Numbered from the stretch's first letter, positions 34,644 through 45,037 are shown. The stretch: 64,000 bases of DNA from Ignavibacteriaceae bacterium (GCA_013360295.1 JABWCL010000011.1:1-64000), one strand, 5' to 3'. Notes: generated by a model from the letters alone, not told the origin. A program made the numbers and translations.

Positions 34644-36361
34644 AAATTTCATTCATCATACTTTTTTCAATTATTCCTATCAGTCTGGTTCTAACACAAA
34701 CGGAACCCATTGATACTGATAGCGACGGTAAACGCGAAGTATCAACCCTCTCACATCTGCAGTGGATCAGCCAGAATTCATCAGGCTGGAGTTATTCTTA
34801 TGAACAGACCGCGGATATCGACGCTTCTGAAACCTCACAGTGGGGAGGAGGAGGGTTTTCCTCCATCGGTAATTACTCGGTCAAATTCACCGGCTCCTAT
34901 GATGGCCAGGGTTTCAAGATCAGTTATCTGTACATTGACAGAGATACCGACTATAACGGTTTCTTCGGCATTCTGCAAGGCGCTACCATAAGCAATCTCC
35001 AAACTTATCATGTGCAATTCCATGGCGGCGACGGTACGGGAGGCTTATTCGGACAGGCGATGTCTTCAACTATAACAAATTGTTCCTCTACATTTTATGT
35101 TAACGGAAGGCATAGTACCACCGGAGGCCTCGGAGGATATGCAAACAACACAACAATTTCAGGTTGTTATTTTATAGGGGAGGTTTACGGAGGGACTGTA
35201 ACCTCCGGAATCCAGAACTATACCGGCGGACTGATAGGAGAATTTTCCAATTCATCATCAATGACTAACTGTTACTTTAGCGGATCGGTATCAGGTCATG
35301 ATCTTACCGGAGGATTGATCGGAACGTGCAATTCTTCATCAGTCAGCAAATGTTTCAGTAAAGGGAGTGTGATGGGAAATGACCGAACAGGCGGGCTGAT
35401 CGGCCATCTCAATAACAACATTGATAATTGCTACAGCCGTTCATCCGTTTCCGTTAATGTCACGGGGAATGAAGTTGGCGGACTGATAGGCGGTATCTGG
35501 GACAACACAATAACTAACTGTTACTCAACGGGGACAGTAACCGGTGTATCGTATGTTGGCGGACTGGTAGGCTATAACTATAGTACACCTAATATGAGCG
35601 GTTGTTTCTGGGATACCGAGGCATCATCCTGCACAACAAGCGCATCCGGCACCGGTAAAACCACCGCAGAAATGAAAACCCAATCCACTTTCACCGACGC
35701 GGGTTACAGCACGTCAATCTGGAATATGGATACATATAATGACGGCTACCCCTATCTCGACTGGGAAAACCCCGGCGGATCACCACTGCCGGTCGAACTT
35801 ACTTCGTTCACCGCAACCACAAACGGAAACTCAGTATTACTCAAATGGGAAACTGCGACTGAGGTTGACAACTACGGCTTTGAAATTGAGAGAGTTAAGA
35901 GTGAAGAGTTAAAAGTTAAAAACTTTACGACGTTGGGTTTTATTCAGGGCACGGGTAACAGTAACTCGCCAAAGGCGTATTCTTTTATGGATAATGATCT
36001 TGAGAACGGAACATACCTCTACCGCTTAAAGCAATTAAACACTGACGGCTCTTTTGATTATTCAAATGAAATATCCGCCATGGTTTCATTTATTCCTGAT
36101 AAATTTTTACTTATGCAGAATTATCCGAATCCATTTAACGGAGAAACGATAATTAAATTCCAATTACCAGCTGATGGTTTTGTCTCATTACGGGTATATG
36201 ATCTGCTCGGTAATGAGGCCGCGATACTTGTGAATGATTACCAGAGAGCGGGAGAACATTCGGTAAAATATTCTGCGTCAACAATGGCATCGGGAATATA
36301 TTACTATGAACTGAGAACCGAAAAAGAAAATATAGTCAGAAAACTTGTCCTCTTAAGATAA
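34640..36361 (+). CDS. T9SS type A protein with GLUG repeats
   Basis: 573 residues, surface or secreted. Signal peptide MKISFIILFSIIPISLVL. Residues 30-95 have SGWSYSYEQTADIDAS and GSYDGQGFKISYLYI; then at least seven GLUG-type units (GGLFGQ, GGLGGY, GGLIGEFSNSS, GGLIGTCNSSS, GGLIGHLNNN, GGLIGGIWDN, GGLVGYN), each followed by NCYSxG-like turns. The linker PLPVELTSFTATTNGNSV leads a fibronectin-like module and the sorting domain with NYPNPFNGETIIKF and LRTEKENIVRKLVLLR. The start is preceded by GGAG. Its module contains the captured repeat VKSEELKVK (35891-35921). Confidence 0.92.
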   Translation: MKISFIILFSIIPISLVLTQTEPIDTDSDGKREVSTLSHLQWISQNSSGWSYSYEQTADIDASETSQWGGGGFSSIGNYSVKFTGSYDGQGFKISYLYIDRDTDYNGFFGILQGATISNLQTYHVQFHGGDGTGGLFGQAMSSTITNCSSTFYVNGRHSTTGGLGGYANNTTISGCYFIGEVYGGTVTSGIQNYTGGLIGEFSNSSSMTNCYFSGSVSGHDLTGGLIGTCNSSSVSKCFSKGSVMGNDRTGGLIGHLNNNIDNCYSRSSVSVNVTGNEVGGLIGGIWDNTITNCYSTGTVTGVSYVGGLVGYNYSTPNMSGCFWDTEASSCTTSASGTGKTTAEMKTQSTFTDAGYSTSIWNMDTYNDGYPYLDWENPGGSPLPVELTSFTATTNGNSVLLKWETATEVDNYGFEIERVKSEELKVKNFTTLGFIQGTGNSNSPKAYSFMDNDLENGTYLYRLKQLNTDGSFDYSNEISAMVSFIPDKFLLMQNYPNPFNGETIIKFQLPADGFVSLRVYDLLGNEAAILVNDYQRAGEHSVKYSASTMASGIYYYELRTEKENIVRKLVLLR

Positions 36362-36370
36362 ATTTTTCCG

Positions 36371-36401
36371 GGGCTGTAAATCTTTTCAGGTTTTATAGCC
36401 C
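36371..36401 (+). terminator. Hairpin after GLUG gene, possible terminator
   Basis: GGGCTGTAAA (36371-36380) pairs with TTTATAGCCC (36392-36401) with one G-T pair, 9 bases after the stop. No T-run follows, so it may be a weak or Rho-type end. Confidence 0.4.
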
Positions 36402-36643
36402 TCTGAATCTGGTACGGGAACAACCTCCACACCGCCTTTATTAATAGGAGGAAATTCTTCTCCTGGTATTAATACACAGGCAAGGAATAATACATTTAGT
36501 ATTTTCTGTAATAATCGTTAGCAGGAAATAGCTATATTAGGTTATAGTTTATCATGATTTTACCGGAAGATCCGGCCGGAAGCGTACTTTTTCAACAGAT
36601 CATGTAATAGAGATTTTTACAAATAATTCTTTTGTCCGAGTAA

Positions 36644-37801
36644 TTGTTTGATATTTTAGACATCCTCAATTTTATTATTATCTCAATTCTGTTTGCAGCG
36701 TTTCTTTTCCTGACGCGAATGGATTCACTGCTGGAAAAACCAAAGATATACCTTAAGACTGCCATCGCCCTAATATTATTTATTCTATTAACGGATGAAA
36801 TAAATTACCTGGGTGTATGGAAAGAAAGTTATAACCTTATTCCATTCAACTATTTTGCGCTTTTTAGCATCTATCCCCTTATTTATATTTACTCCAGGGA
36901 CCTGATCTTTAACGGGACAGGCCTGCACCGGCAACCTGTTTTGAAGTTCTTGTTATTTCCGATTATTGTCATTACATCTTTTTCGATCTATTTTTACTCT
37001 CAAGATGATAGCGTAAAAGTTGCCTTGACTACTCAGCATCTGTCTAATTTCTCTGGAATCAGCATCATGACGCTATGGTTCAAAAACCTCCTCATATATA
37101 GTTATTATGCTCAGGCAGTATTTTACATTTTTCTAACAATCGCCCTTATATTAAAAGCAAAAAAATCATTCCCGGGCAACTTTTTTGAAATTAAGGTAAT
37201 TCGTTACGTGTCCTTTTACCTGGCGGGGATTGTGGCGTACGAATCGTTAATACTTGCATTTATACTTGGGTTAGCCCTCAATGATAACGAGAAGCGAATT
37301 ATGGAACTTATACTTTCAATGTCTTTTGTGATTTACGGCCTCTACATATCTTTTAATCAGACATTATTATTGATACAGTCCAGGATCGAGCGGTTTCACA
37401 GAAGAATAGAGATTCCGAAAAGACAACATAATATTCACCCTTCTCCTCCGACGGAAAAGGAAATGGCAGAAATCAGGGTTCAGTTGGAAGAATTTCTTAT
37501 CCGTTCCAAAGTATATTTAGATCCAAATCTCACAATTGACAACCTTGCGAAAAAAGTACATATCCCGTCAAGAAAAATTTCGATCGTAATAAACCACCTA
37601 TATAACAAGAACTTCCATACTTTCATAAATGATTTCAGGATCAGCGAAGCAAAGAAACTATTGAAAACCCCCGGGAATTCGAATATTGAGGATATTTATG
37701 GTAAAGTTGGGTTTAATTCGAGGTCAACTTTCAACCGAGTCTTCAAATCCGGAACCGGTAAATCCCCTTCAGACTATATCTCCTCTGATAATACAGAATA
37801 A
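36644..37801 (+). CDS. Membrane-anchored AraC-family transcriptional regulator
   Basis: 385 residues from a TTG start. About seven N-terminal membrane helices (for example ILNFIIISILFAAFLFL, FLLFPIIVITSFSIYFY, YYAQAVFYIFLTIALIL, FYLAGIVAYESLILAFIL), then a soluble linker and a C-terminal AraC-type double helix-turn-helix (LTIDNLAKKVHIPSRKISIVINHL, then IEDIYGKVGFNSRSTFNRVFKSGTGKSPSDY). Such 7TM-HTH regulators are common in Bacteroidota and sense envelope signals. It stands alone amid T9SS genes, so control of these surface proteins is a guess from position. Confidence 0.88.
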   Translation: MFDILDILNFIIISILFAAFLFLTRMDSLLEKPKIYLKTAIALILFILLTDEINYLGVWKESYNLIPFNYFALFSIYPLIYIYSRDLIFNGTGLHRQPVLKFLLFPIIVITSFSIYFYSQDDSVKVALTTQHLSNFSGISIMTLWFKNLLIYSYYAQAVFYIFLTIALILKAKKSFPGNFFEIKVIRYVSFYLAGIVAYESLILAFILGLALNDNEKRIMELILSMSFVIYGLYISFNQTLLLIQSRIERFHRRIEIPKRQHNIHPSPPTEKEMAEIRVQLEEFLIRSKVYLDPNLTIDNLAKKVHIPSRKISIVINHLYNKNFHTFINDFRISEAKKLLKTPGNSNIEDIYGKVGFNSRSTFNRVFKSGTGKSPSDYISSDNTE

Positions 37802-38238
37802 TCTGCGGTTATAACCGGGGCTGCTTCTCAATTCGTGTTTTGGGAAGCCTCAACTCTTGACTTAGCGTTATTAATATATTTTATTTGCATTTTATTTTTT
37901 CCTTAGCAAGGATCTTGTTTTATGCAAAACCGTATACAATCCTCTTCAGGAAGAGTGAGATGACTCACTTTTTTCACACAGTTAATAAACCGCATCTTTC
38001 CCTAATAGCCTCAATTCCTGAAATTTTCTGTTGCTGCACCTCAAGAAGTTTATTGAATGGGGATGTTTCCATATTGCTTTCCTTGCTAAGGGTAATTCAA
38101 AACGGAAACGTTATAACGCGCTTTTTCCCGTGTGCACGCGGGAAAAAGCCGTTCTAAAATAAAATGAGTTAGAATAATCTAAAATGAAAAACAATAATTG
38201 CAAGAAAATTTCAAATCAAGCTGCTTCTCGGAGTTAAT
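37802..38238. other. Intergenic region with inverted repeat, no gene supported
   Basis: 437 bases. CCTTAGCAAGGA at 37901-37912 and its exact inverse TCCTTGCTAAGG at 38080-38091 bracket about 170 bases. GTGAGATGACTCAC at 37957-37970 is a short palindrome. A 90-codon frame (37885-38157) spans all this but has a repeat-derived, cysteine-run composition and is not credible. Confidence 0.5.
38120..38149. other. Strong perfect 11-bp hairpin
   Basis: GCTTTTTCCCG (38120-38130) and CGGGAAAAAGC (38139-38149), loop TGTGCACG. It lies 90 bases upstream of the large T9SS gene. No T-run follows; it could be a bidirectional terminator, a leader structure or a palindromic repeat. Confidence 0.6.
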
Positions 38239-41200
38239 ATGAAACGCATCTATTTTTATAGTTACCTCTCAATTTTGATTTTGTTGTTCCGGGGTCATTC
38301 CAATGCCCAGACCACAATGCAGTCGTATTACGATTTTGCGGCATCCTATAACTCAGGCAATTATACTGAGCTATCCAGTCCGACCGTGCTGACAGAATCC
38401 GGCGGTGATGACTTCGCCCTGGCAAATAACGGGTCATCCCCAACGGGTCCCGGGTATTCAATCGGGTTCAATTTCTATTTCAACGGCGAATATTTTACAA
38501 AGTTCGGCATAAATTCTAATGGCTTCATAAGCTTAGGTACTGATGCGGATGGCGTAAACGTTTCGAGTACTCTCACTGCGCCAATAAGCTACACCGGATC
38601 AATTTCCCCGGGCAGGTTGCGGAGCAGGATCGTGGCAATGGGGCAGGATATAATACATCTTGGCGCTTCATATTCTCCGGGGATTAGTTATAAAACACTT
38701 GGGACTTCTCCCAGCAGAGTCTTAGTCATTCAATTTAAGGGCTGGCGAAGGTACTATTCTGAGGGTGCAAGCGACCTAATGAATTTCCAGATACTGCTTT
38801 ATGAAACATCACATAAAATTGAAATAATCTACGGAGCAACATCTTCACATTCGACTGCTATGCAAGTGGAAGTAGGGTTAGGAGGAAAATCCACAAGTGA
38901 GTACTTTAACTTAACGACTACAAGTAACTGGGACGCCCCCACCTCGGGCCAGTCAGTTGATGCTAAAATGACCTTCAGCTCCGCAGTAAGGCCGGCAAAC
39001 GGCACTAAATATACCTGGACTTTGAGAACGCAGGCATACAGCAGTTCCACTACTGAACAGGCATCAACCAATTTTGTACTGAAAGGACAAACCAACCAGC
39101 AGATAATACGGCTGAAAATAAGCACTACGGGATGGGTGTTCCCGTTCAATGTAACTTCAGTAACTTTTAACACGTCAGGAACAACCACGGTCAGCAATGT
39201 TACGGCAGCAAGAGTTTATTACACAAATTCGGACGCATTTACGACTTCAACTCAATTTGGCAGCGCCATAAGCAACCCTAGTGGTAATATGGTTTTTAAT
39301 GGATCGCAGGAATTGGGGAGCAACGGCGTGCACAGTTTCTGGCTGGTATATGATATCAGCGGCACGGCAACCACAAACAGCCAATATGTTGACGGGACCT
39401 GCGTCTCATTTACCACAAATGAGAGCGGTAACCCGACGAGGAATCCTTCTGTGACCAATCCGTCCGGAAACAGACAGATATTAGGTAATCTGAGCGGAAC
39501 GATAACCGTGGGAGTAGGAGGTGACTATCCGACATTAACCGGTTCATCAATAACAGAAGGGCTGTTTTCCGCCATAAATAGCCTGGGTTTATCCGGTAAC
39601 GTGACCGCTAATATTATCTCTGATATTACAGAAACTGGATTTACCGCCTTGAACCAATGGACAGAGTCGGGAGGTTCAGGCTATACTCTGACGATCCAGC
39701 CTTCAGACGCAATTACCAGGACAATAACCGGAAACGGATCTAGCGGAATGATAAAGTTAAACGGGGCCGACCGGGTGACGTTTAACGGAAATTACAGCGG
39801 GGCGGGGCAGTATCTTAAATTTCAAAACACAAATACCGGGACCTCTGCATCGGTTTTTTACTTAAACAATACTTCCACATACAATAATATTAAAAATTGC
39901 ATCGTGGAAGGATCCTCTTCCAATGACGGGAATATATACCTGACTTCAGGAAATTCAAACACCCTGATCGAAGGTTGTATAATTAAAAATTATTCCGGTA
40001 AACCAAATTACGGTATAAACTTTTACGGGGCAAATAACTCCAGCACCGTACGAAGTTGTACCGTTTATGATTTTGGATCAAGAGGTATTTTTGCTCAGGG
40101 GGAAGGAATAACTGTAGAAATGAATGAGGTTTATATGACCTCGGCCCCCGCGTACGGATCAATTGGTATTTATCTTTATACTACGACAGGAACAACCGCC
40201 TCCAATATCGTCAAAAACAATAAAATTCATGATTTAAGCGCCACAGCAGGTAATAACATCATCGGCATTACTATCCACATTTTCAGTGGTGAAACCTGGG
40301 TATACAATAATTCCATTTCTCTGCATCCCGCAATTAATACTCCGGTGTATGGTTTCGAGCTTAAATATGCGGGCGCGAGTTTACAGTTTCACTATAACTC
40401 GGTTTATCTCGGCGGAACAGTCTCCTCCGGAGGTAATAACTCCTATGGATTATACTACTACAGTCAGGGAACACCCACGGCTACTGTTACAGGAAGAAAT
40501 AACACAGTTCATAACGCCAGAACAAACAATGGCGGATCAGGAACACATTATGCGGTTTACTTTGTTTTGAACACAAATACTACATTATCAATAAATTATA
40601 ATGACTATTATGTAAGCGGGACAGGCGGTGTGTTTGGAAGATGGCCGTCGAGCAATGTGGCGGACCTCGCAACGTGGAAATCAACAACTTCTCAGGACAA
40701 TAATTCCATAAGTTCTGATCCGAAGTATGTATCAACCTCAAACCTCAAACCGTTTACAACCTCTCCCCTTATCTCAGCCGGCACTCCGGTAAGCGGAATT
40801 ACACAGGATATTGATTGGGTTACTCGAAGCGGTTCGGCCCCCTATATCGGCGCTTATGAATCTGCTCAAACCCCCGCGACAGTTGATTTCTGTAACACCC
40901 AAACAGGCAACACAACAATAAAGGAAGGCCAAACAGCCCCATTCCTTGCGAGAGTCGGTGAAACAGGAGTCACCAATTCCGCGGGGCAGGGAGCCGGAAT
41001 ACAATGCTGGATCGGGTATAATACTTCGAATACGGACCCTTCGGGCTGGTCAAACTGGATAAGCGCAAGTTACACGGGAGATGTTAACGATGAAACAAAG
41101 GACGAATACTCTGCAACAATACCATCAACTTTATTGCCGGGCACATACTATGTTGCCAGCCGCTTTTTTATTACCAATGCCGCTGATTACCAGTATGGCG

Positions 41201-43161
41201 GGTACAGCACAGACGGCGGCGGAACGTGGAACGGCACAACCAATGTCAGCGCGGTACTCACCATTCAGAACAATACCATCAGTTTTGCTAATGTTCAGAC
41301 ATCTCCTGTTTCAGTGAAACTTGGAGTAAATAAAACTTTCTACGGGAAATACGAACTTACTGATGTAACGACTCAGAGTTCACAATGCTCTGCTGTTCAG
41401 GCGTGGATAGGATACAATAGCTCTAACACAGACCCCAGCGGATGGGCTAACTGGGTTAGCGCAACTTTTTCCAGCCAGTCAGGAAGCGCACACATCTACC
41501 AGGCATCTTTCGGTTCATCACTATCTCCCGGCACTTATTATTATGCCTCAAGATACAAATTGAATGACGACAGTTACGTGTATGGAGGTTACAGTGCGGG
41601 CGGGGGCGGAATATGGAACGGAACAACAAATGTGAACGGACAGATAAATGTTACCGCGGACCTGCCGATAACGGAAAATTTTGACGGTGTAACTGCTCCA
41701 ACTTTTCCGAACGGCTGGACTAAAACGGCAGCCAGTCCGGCTTGGGCAATTTCAACAAGTGATAAATATTCAAGCCCGAATTCAGCACTTATTTCGACTT
41801 ATTCTAACGTTACTGCTGATGCCTGGCTATTTTCGCCTCCATTAAACCTGACCGGCGGCACAACATACCGTGTTGTTTTTTACGCCTGGTATGCAAATTT
41901 GTTCTCCGCCGGAAAATTGAAGGGAAGATTCGGCACAACAGCAACCGCCGGAGGAATGACTTCAGCGAACGTTTTTGACATAAATCTCACAACCACAAAA
42001 ACACGTTATTCATACACATTCACTCCTTCAACCACTGGTACTTATTATTTTGGTTGGCACAACTACTCTGTTTATTATACTAGTTATCCCGGCCCGCTAT
42101 GTGTTGATAATATTGAAATCTCCCAATCACCGGCATCTTCCGACGCACAAACTTTGGCTGCCAACACCACCGGGGTTACGTATAACTTCGGCACAACCGG
42201 AGTATCATTAAAGTATGACGTGGCAAACACAAATACAATGTATCTTATTGTTGACCTGGTCAATGCCAATCCCGGTATAAATGGTTCGCTGCCGGCAGGT
42301 ATAGATAATATTCCGGAGAAGTATTGGAGTATTCAAATGACATCCGGAGCCTTCTCCACAGGTTCACTGACCATCGGAATTGATGTCACAGGTATTTCCG
42401 GAATAAATAAACTGCAGGAATTAGAATTATTGAAAAGAAGCACTCCATACGCAGACTGGCAAAGCCTGGGAATCCCTGCATACGTCATTGGTAATGTTTG
42501 TTATTGGTCCGGTATCACAAGCTTCTCAGAATTTACTCTAGGGGGTGGTGAAGACAACCCGCTGCCCGTTGAACTGGTTTCATTTTCAGGCAAGAGCAAA
42601 GGGAAAACCGTAACGCTTAACTGGTCTACCGCAACCGAGGTTGATAATTACGGATTTGAGATTGAACGAGTTAAGAGTACAGATGATAGAGTTAAGAGTG
42701 AAGAGTTAAAAGTTAACAAATTTTCCACTATCGGTTTCATTCCGGGAGCGGGTAACAGCAACTCGCTTAGAGAATACAATTTTACGGATGAGCAGGCACC
42801 GTGCGGAATGGTAAAATACCGCCTGAAACAAATTGACACTGACGGAAAGTACAAGTACAGCAATATAATTGAAGTGAGTGTAGCGGCACCTTCGGATTAC
42901 AAGCTTGAACAAAATTATCCAAACCCGTTTAATCCAACCACAAAAATTGAATATCAGGTGCCTCAAACCGGAGACGTAGTATTGGAACTTTTCAGCATTA
43001 CAGGTGAGAGGATTGCATTGCTTGTCGACGCCGAACTTGAGCCAGGCTACTATGCCGCGGAGTTGAATAACGGAACACTAAATCTTTCTTCAGGTGTTTA
43101 CTTCTACCGCTTGAAATCAGGCGGATTTGTAAACGTGAAAAAGTTAATGGTATTAAAATAA
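38239..43161 (+). CDS. Large adhesin-like T9SS type A protein (1640 aa)
   Basis: Signal peptide MKRIYFYSYLSILILLFRG. Order: a globular N-terminal part; a domain around 270-410; a right-handed parallel beta-helix region about 430-850 (NNIKNCIVEGSSSN, NTLIEGCIIKNYSG, SSTVRSCTVYDFGSRGI); two tandem copies of a roughly 125-residue domain (IGYNTSNTDPSGWSNWISA / IGYNSSNTDPSGWANWVSA with PGTYYxASR and GGxWNGTTNV) about 885-1135; a choice-of-anchor-J/MAM-like domain (ITENFDGVTAPTFPNGWT) about 1140-1310; a fibronectin-like PVELVSF module; and the sorting domain with NYPNPFNPTTKIEYQV. GGAG precedes the start. A double captured repeat (VKSTDDRVKSEELKV) is in the module. Ligand unknown. Confidence 0.92.
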   Translation: MKRIYFYSYLSILILLFRGHSNAQTTMQSYYDFAASYNSGNYTELSSPTVLTESGGDDFALANNGSSPTGPGYSIGFNFYFNGEYFTKFGINSNGFISLGTDADGVNVSSTLTAPISYTGSISPGRLRSRIVAMGQDIIHLGASYSPGISYKTLGTSPSRVLVIQFKGWRRYYSEGASDLMNFQILLYETSHKIEIIYGATSSHSTAMQVEVGLGGKSTSEYFNLTTTSNWDAPTSGQSVDAKMTFSSAVRPANGTKYTWTLRTQAYSSSTTEQASTNFVLKGQTNQQIIRLKISTTGWVFPFNVTSVTFNTSGTTTVSNVTAARVYYTNSDAFTTSTQFGSAISNPSGNMVFNGSQELGSNGVHSFWLVYDISGTATTNSQYVDGTCVSFTTNESGNPTRNPSVTNPSGNRQILGNLSGTITVGVGGDYPTLTGSSITEGLFSAINSLGLSGNVTANIISDITETGFTALNQWTESGGSGYTLTIQPSDAITRTITGNGSSGMIKLNGADRVTFNGNYSGAGQYLKFQNTNTGTSASVFYLNNTSTYNNIKNCIVEGSSSNDGNIYLTSGNSNTLIEGCIIKNYSGKPNYGINFYGANNSSTVRSCTVYDFGSRGIFAQGEGITVEMNEVYMTSAPAYGSIGIYLYTTTGTTASNIVKNNKIHDLSATAGNNIIGITIHIFSGETWVYNNSISLHPAINTPVYGFELKYAGASLQFHYNSVYLGGTVSSGGNNSYGLYYYSQGTPTATVTGRNNTVHNARTNNGGSGTHYAVYFVLNTNTTLSINYNDYYVSGTGGVFGRWPSSNVADLATWKSTTSQDNNSISSDPKYVSTSNLKPFTTSPLISAGTPVSGITQDIDWVTRSGSAPYIGAYESAQTPATVDFCNTQTGNTTIKEGQTAPFLARVGETGVTNSAGQGAGIQCWIGYNTSNTDPSGWSNWISASYTGDVNDETKDEYSATIPSTLLPGTYYVASRFFITNAADYQYGGYSTDGGGTWNGTTNVSAVLTIQNNTISFANVQTSPVSVKLGVNKTFYGKYELTDVTTQSSQCSAVQAWIGYNSSNTDPSGWANWVSATFSSQSGSAHIYQASFGSSLSPGTYYYASRYKLNDDSYVYGGYSAGGGGIWNGTTNVNGQINVTADLPITENFDGVTAPTFPNGWTKTAASPAWAISTSDKYSSPNSALISTYSNVTADAWLFSPPLNLTGGTTYRVVFYAWYANLFSAGKLKGRFGTTATAGGMTSANVFDINLTTTKTRYSYTFTPSTTGTYYFGWHNYSVYYTSYPGPLCVDNIEISQSPASSDAQTLAANTTGVTYNFGTTGVSLKYDVANTNTMYLIVDLVNANPGINGSLPAGIDNIPEKYWSIQMTSGAFSTGSLTIGIDVTGISGINKLQELELLKRSTPYADWQSLGIPAYVIGNVCYWSGITSFSEFTLGGGEDNPLPVELVSFSGKSKGKTVTLNWSTATEVDNYGFEIERVKSTDDRVKSEELKVNKFSTIGFIPGAGNSNSLREYNFTDEQAPCGMVKYRLKQIDTDGKYKYSNIIEVSVAAPSDYKLEQNYPNPFNPTTKIEYQVPQTGDVVLELFSITGERIALLVDAELEPGYYAAELNNGTLNLSSGVYFYRLKSGGFVNVKKLMVLK

Positions 43162-43185
43162 TTACAGAAGAGGAGAAAATAGTTT

Positions 43186-43365
43186 ATGACAACCTCAAAC
43201 TGGTCGGTCAATGACGGAGACTACAACGGTGGAAAAATTTACGACGATTACCGCAAGTCGGTTATTCGTTTTTCGAAGTACAAAAAACTAAGACTGTTAA
43301 TTGCTTACGGCACCCTCGGGTTCCTTGCGCTATATATTACATTGATTTTTACTGCATCAATTTAA
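43186..43365 (+). CDS. Small membrane protein (59 aa) between T9SS genes
   Basis: ATG 43186 to TAA 43365, preceded by a strong ribosome site (AGAGGAG, ten bases upstream). The product begins MTTSNWSVNDGDYNGGKIYDD, continues with a basic stretch (SKYKKLRLL) and has one membrane helix (IAYGTLGFLALYITLIF) at the C-terminus. It starts 24 bases after the large T9SS gene and ends 25 before the next, in the same direction, so it is probably co-transcribed. No family recognised. Codon use and the N-in charge pattern support a real small protein; remnants of similar ORFs lie near 34.4 and 45.2 kb. Confidence 0.6.
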   Translation: MTTSNWSVNDGDYNGGKIYDDYRKSVIRFSKYKKLRLLIAYGTLGFLALYITLIFTASI

Positions 43366-43390
43366 TTACAATCAGAAAAGGAGTATAATT

Positions 43391-45037
43391 ATGTATACGT
43401 CTATGCGCTTCCTGTTTTTTATGATTATCATTGCCGAATCAATGGTTTTATTCCCTCAATACGGCGGAGGCACGGGCACTTCCGGCGATCCGTATCTTAT
43501 TTCAACACTTGATCATCTTAGCGCTCTGAGCGGAACGACAAGTGACTGGAACAAACATTTCAAGCAAACCGCGAATATTGATGCTTCGGGAACTTCAAGT
43601 TGGGAGGGCGGCGCCGGTTGGTCCCCGATCGGCAATAGCACTACTAATTTTACGGGCTCCTATAACGGGCAGGGATATACAATAAGCGGCTTAACTTTAT
43701 ACAGGCCCATTACTAATGGCTACTTTGGATTTTTTGGTTATATATCTAACGCAACACTGCAAAACATCGGCTTGACGGGTGTTTCAATAGCGGCTAAAAG
43801 TGTGATCGGAGGTTTGGTTGGTTATGTTTACCTATCAAACATCTCAAATTGCTATGTGACCGGTTCAGTCGGTGCGGAGTACGATAAAGTAGGAGGACTG
43901 ATTGGACATATTTATAATGGCAATATTGTTGAATGTTATAGCTCCGCCTCTGTAAGCGGAGGCAACAGTAATTCGAATGGTGCTTATGCCGGTGGATTCG
44001 TTGGATATAATGAAGCAGGAGCAGCTTTCAGCCGATGTTACAGTACTGGCTCGGTTACAAGTTACTCCTACGTAGGCGGATTTATTGGCGTGCACGCTTC
44101 TAATACAATTGAAGATTGTTACAGCAGAGGGAATGTTTCAGGCAAAGGAGGTAACAGCGATGGAGCGGGTTTTGTCGGTGTAAATGCCGGAACAATCAGC
44201 AGGGGCTATAGTACGGGGAGTGTTTCCCTTACTCACCCTGCGGGATTTGCATATTCAAACTTTGGCACAATCAGCAATTCCTTTTGGGATACACAAACAT
44301 CTGGCCAGTCATCCAGCGCGGGTGGGACCGGTAAATTCACCTCTCAGATGAAGCTCCAATCCACTTTTACTGATGCCGGCTGGAGCAATACCACCTGGAA
44401 TATGGATACACGCAATGATGGATACCCCTATCTCGACTGGGAAAATCCCGGCGGAACACCCTTGCCGGTCGAGCTTACTTCATTCACGGCTTCTGTTAAT
44501 GACAATAATGTGGTTCTTAATTGGGAAACTGCGACTGAGGTTAATAACTATGGGTTTGAAATAGAGAGAGTTAAGAGTGAAGAGTTAAAAGTTAAAAACT
44601 TTACGACTCTGGGATTTGTTCCAGGGGCGGGGAATAGTAATTCACCAAAGAGTTATTCGTTTGCGGATAATGATATTGAAAACGGAACATACCTGTACCG
44701 CTTAAAGCAGTTAAACACTGACGGCTCTTTTGATTATTCAAATGAAATATCCGCCGTGGTTTCATTTATTCCCGATAAATTTTTACTTATGCAGAATTAT
44801 CCGAATCCTTTTAACGGTGAAACGATAATTAAATATCAGTTGCCAGAGGATGGGTTCATAACCATTAAGCTGTTTAATGTTCTGGGGAATGAATCAGGAG
44901 TAATTATAAACGAATTTAAGAAAGCCGGGCCCCACACTGTCATATTCCGGGCCGGTGATCTATCAAGTGGCGTTTATTATTACAGAATGTCCTCCGGCAA
45001 TATAAGCCACACCGCACGAATGATCCTGATAAAGTAA
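43391..45037 (+). CDS. T9SS type A protein with GLUG repeats
   Basis: 548 residues. Signal peptide MYTSMRFLFFMIIIAESMVLF; start preceded by AAGGAG. Then SGDPYLISTLDHLSAL and GSYNGQGYTISGLTLY, followed by GLUG units (IGGLVGYVYLSN, VGGLIGHIYNGN, AGGFVGYNEAG, VGGFIGVHASN, GAGFVGVNAG) with NCYVTGSV/CYSTGSV turns. Passenger is paralogous to that at 34640. The C-terminal module (PVELTSFTASVNDNNVVLNWETATEV to NYPNPFNGETIIKYQ) is nearly identical to that of the kelch protein at 45539, while the last 60 residues differ (GNISHTARMILIK). Captured repeat at 44567-44599. Confidence 0.92.
   Translation: MYTSMRFLFFMIIIAESMVLFPQYGGGTGTSGDPYLISTLDHLSALSGTTSDWNKHFKQTANIDASGTSSWEGGAGWSPIGNSTTNFTGSYNGQGYTISGLTLYRPITNGYFGFFGYISNATLQNIGLTGVSIAAKSVIGGLVGYVYLSNISNCYVTGSVGAEYDKVGGLIGHIYNGNIVECYSSASVSGGNSNSNGAYAGGFVGYNEAGAAFSRCYSTGSVTSYSYVGGFIGVHASNTIEDCYSRGNVSGKGGNSDGAGFVGVNAGTISRGYSTGSVSLTHPAGFAYSNFGTISNSFWDTQTSGQSSSAGGTGKFTSQMKLQSTFTDAGWSNTTWNMDTRNDGYPYLDWENPGGTPLPVELTSFTASVNDNNVVLNWETATEVNNYGFEIERVKSEELKVKNFTTLGFVPGAGNSNSPKSYSFADNDIENGTYLYRLKQLNTDGSFDYSNEISAVVSFIPDKFLLMQNYPNPFNGETIIKYQLPEDGFITIKLFNVLGNESGVIINEFKKAGPHTVIFRAGDLSSGVYYYRMSSGNISHTARMILIK

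Noticed and set aside
37885-38157. 90-codon frame before the large T9SS gene
   Set aside because: Runs through inverted repeats and a hairpin; poor composition (Cys and Phe runs) and no homology sensed.
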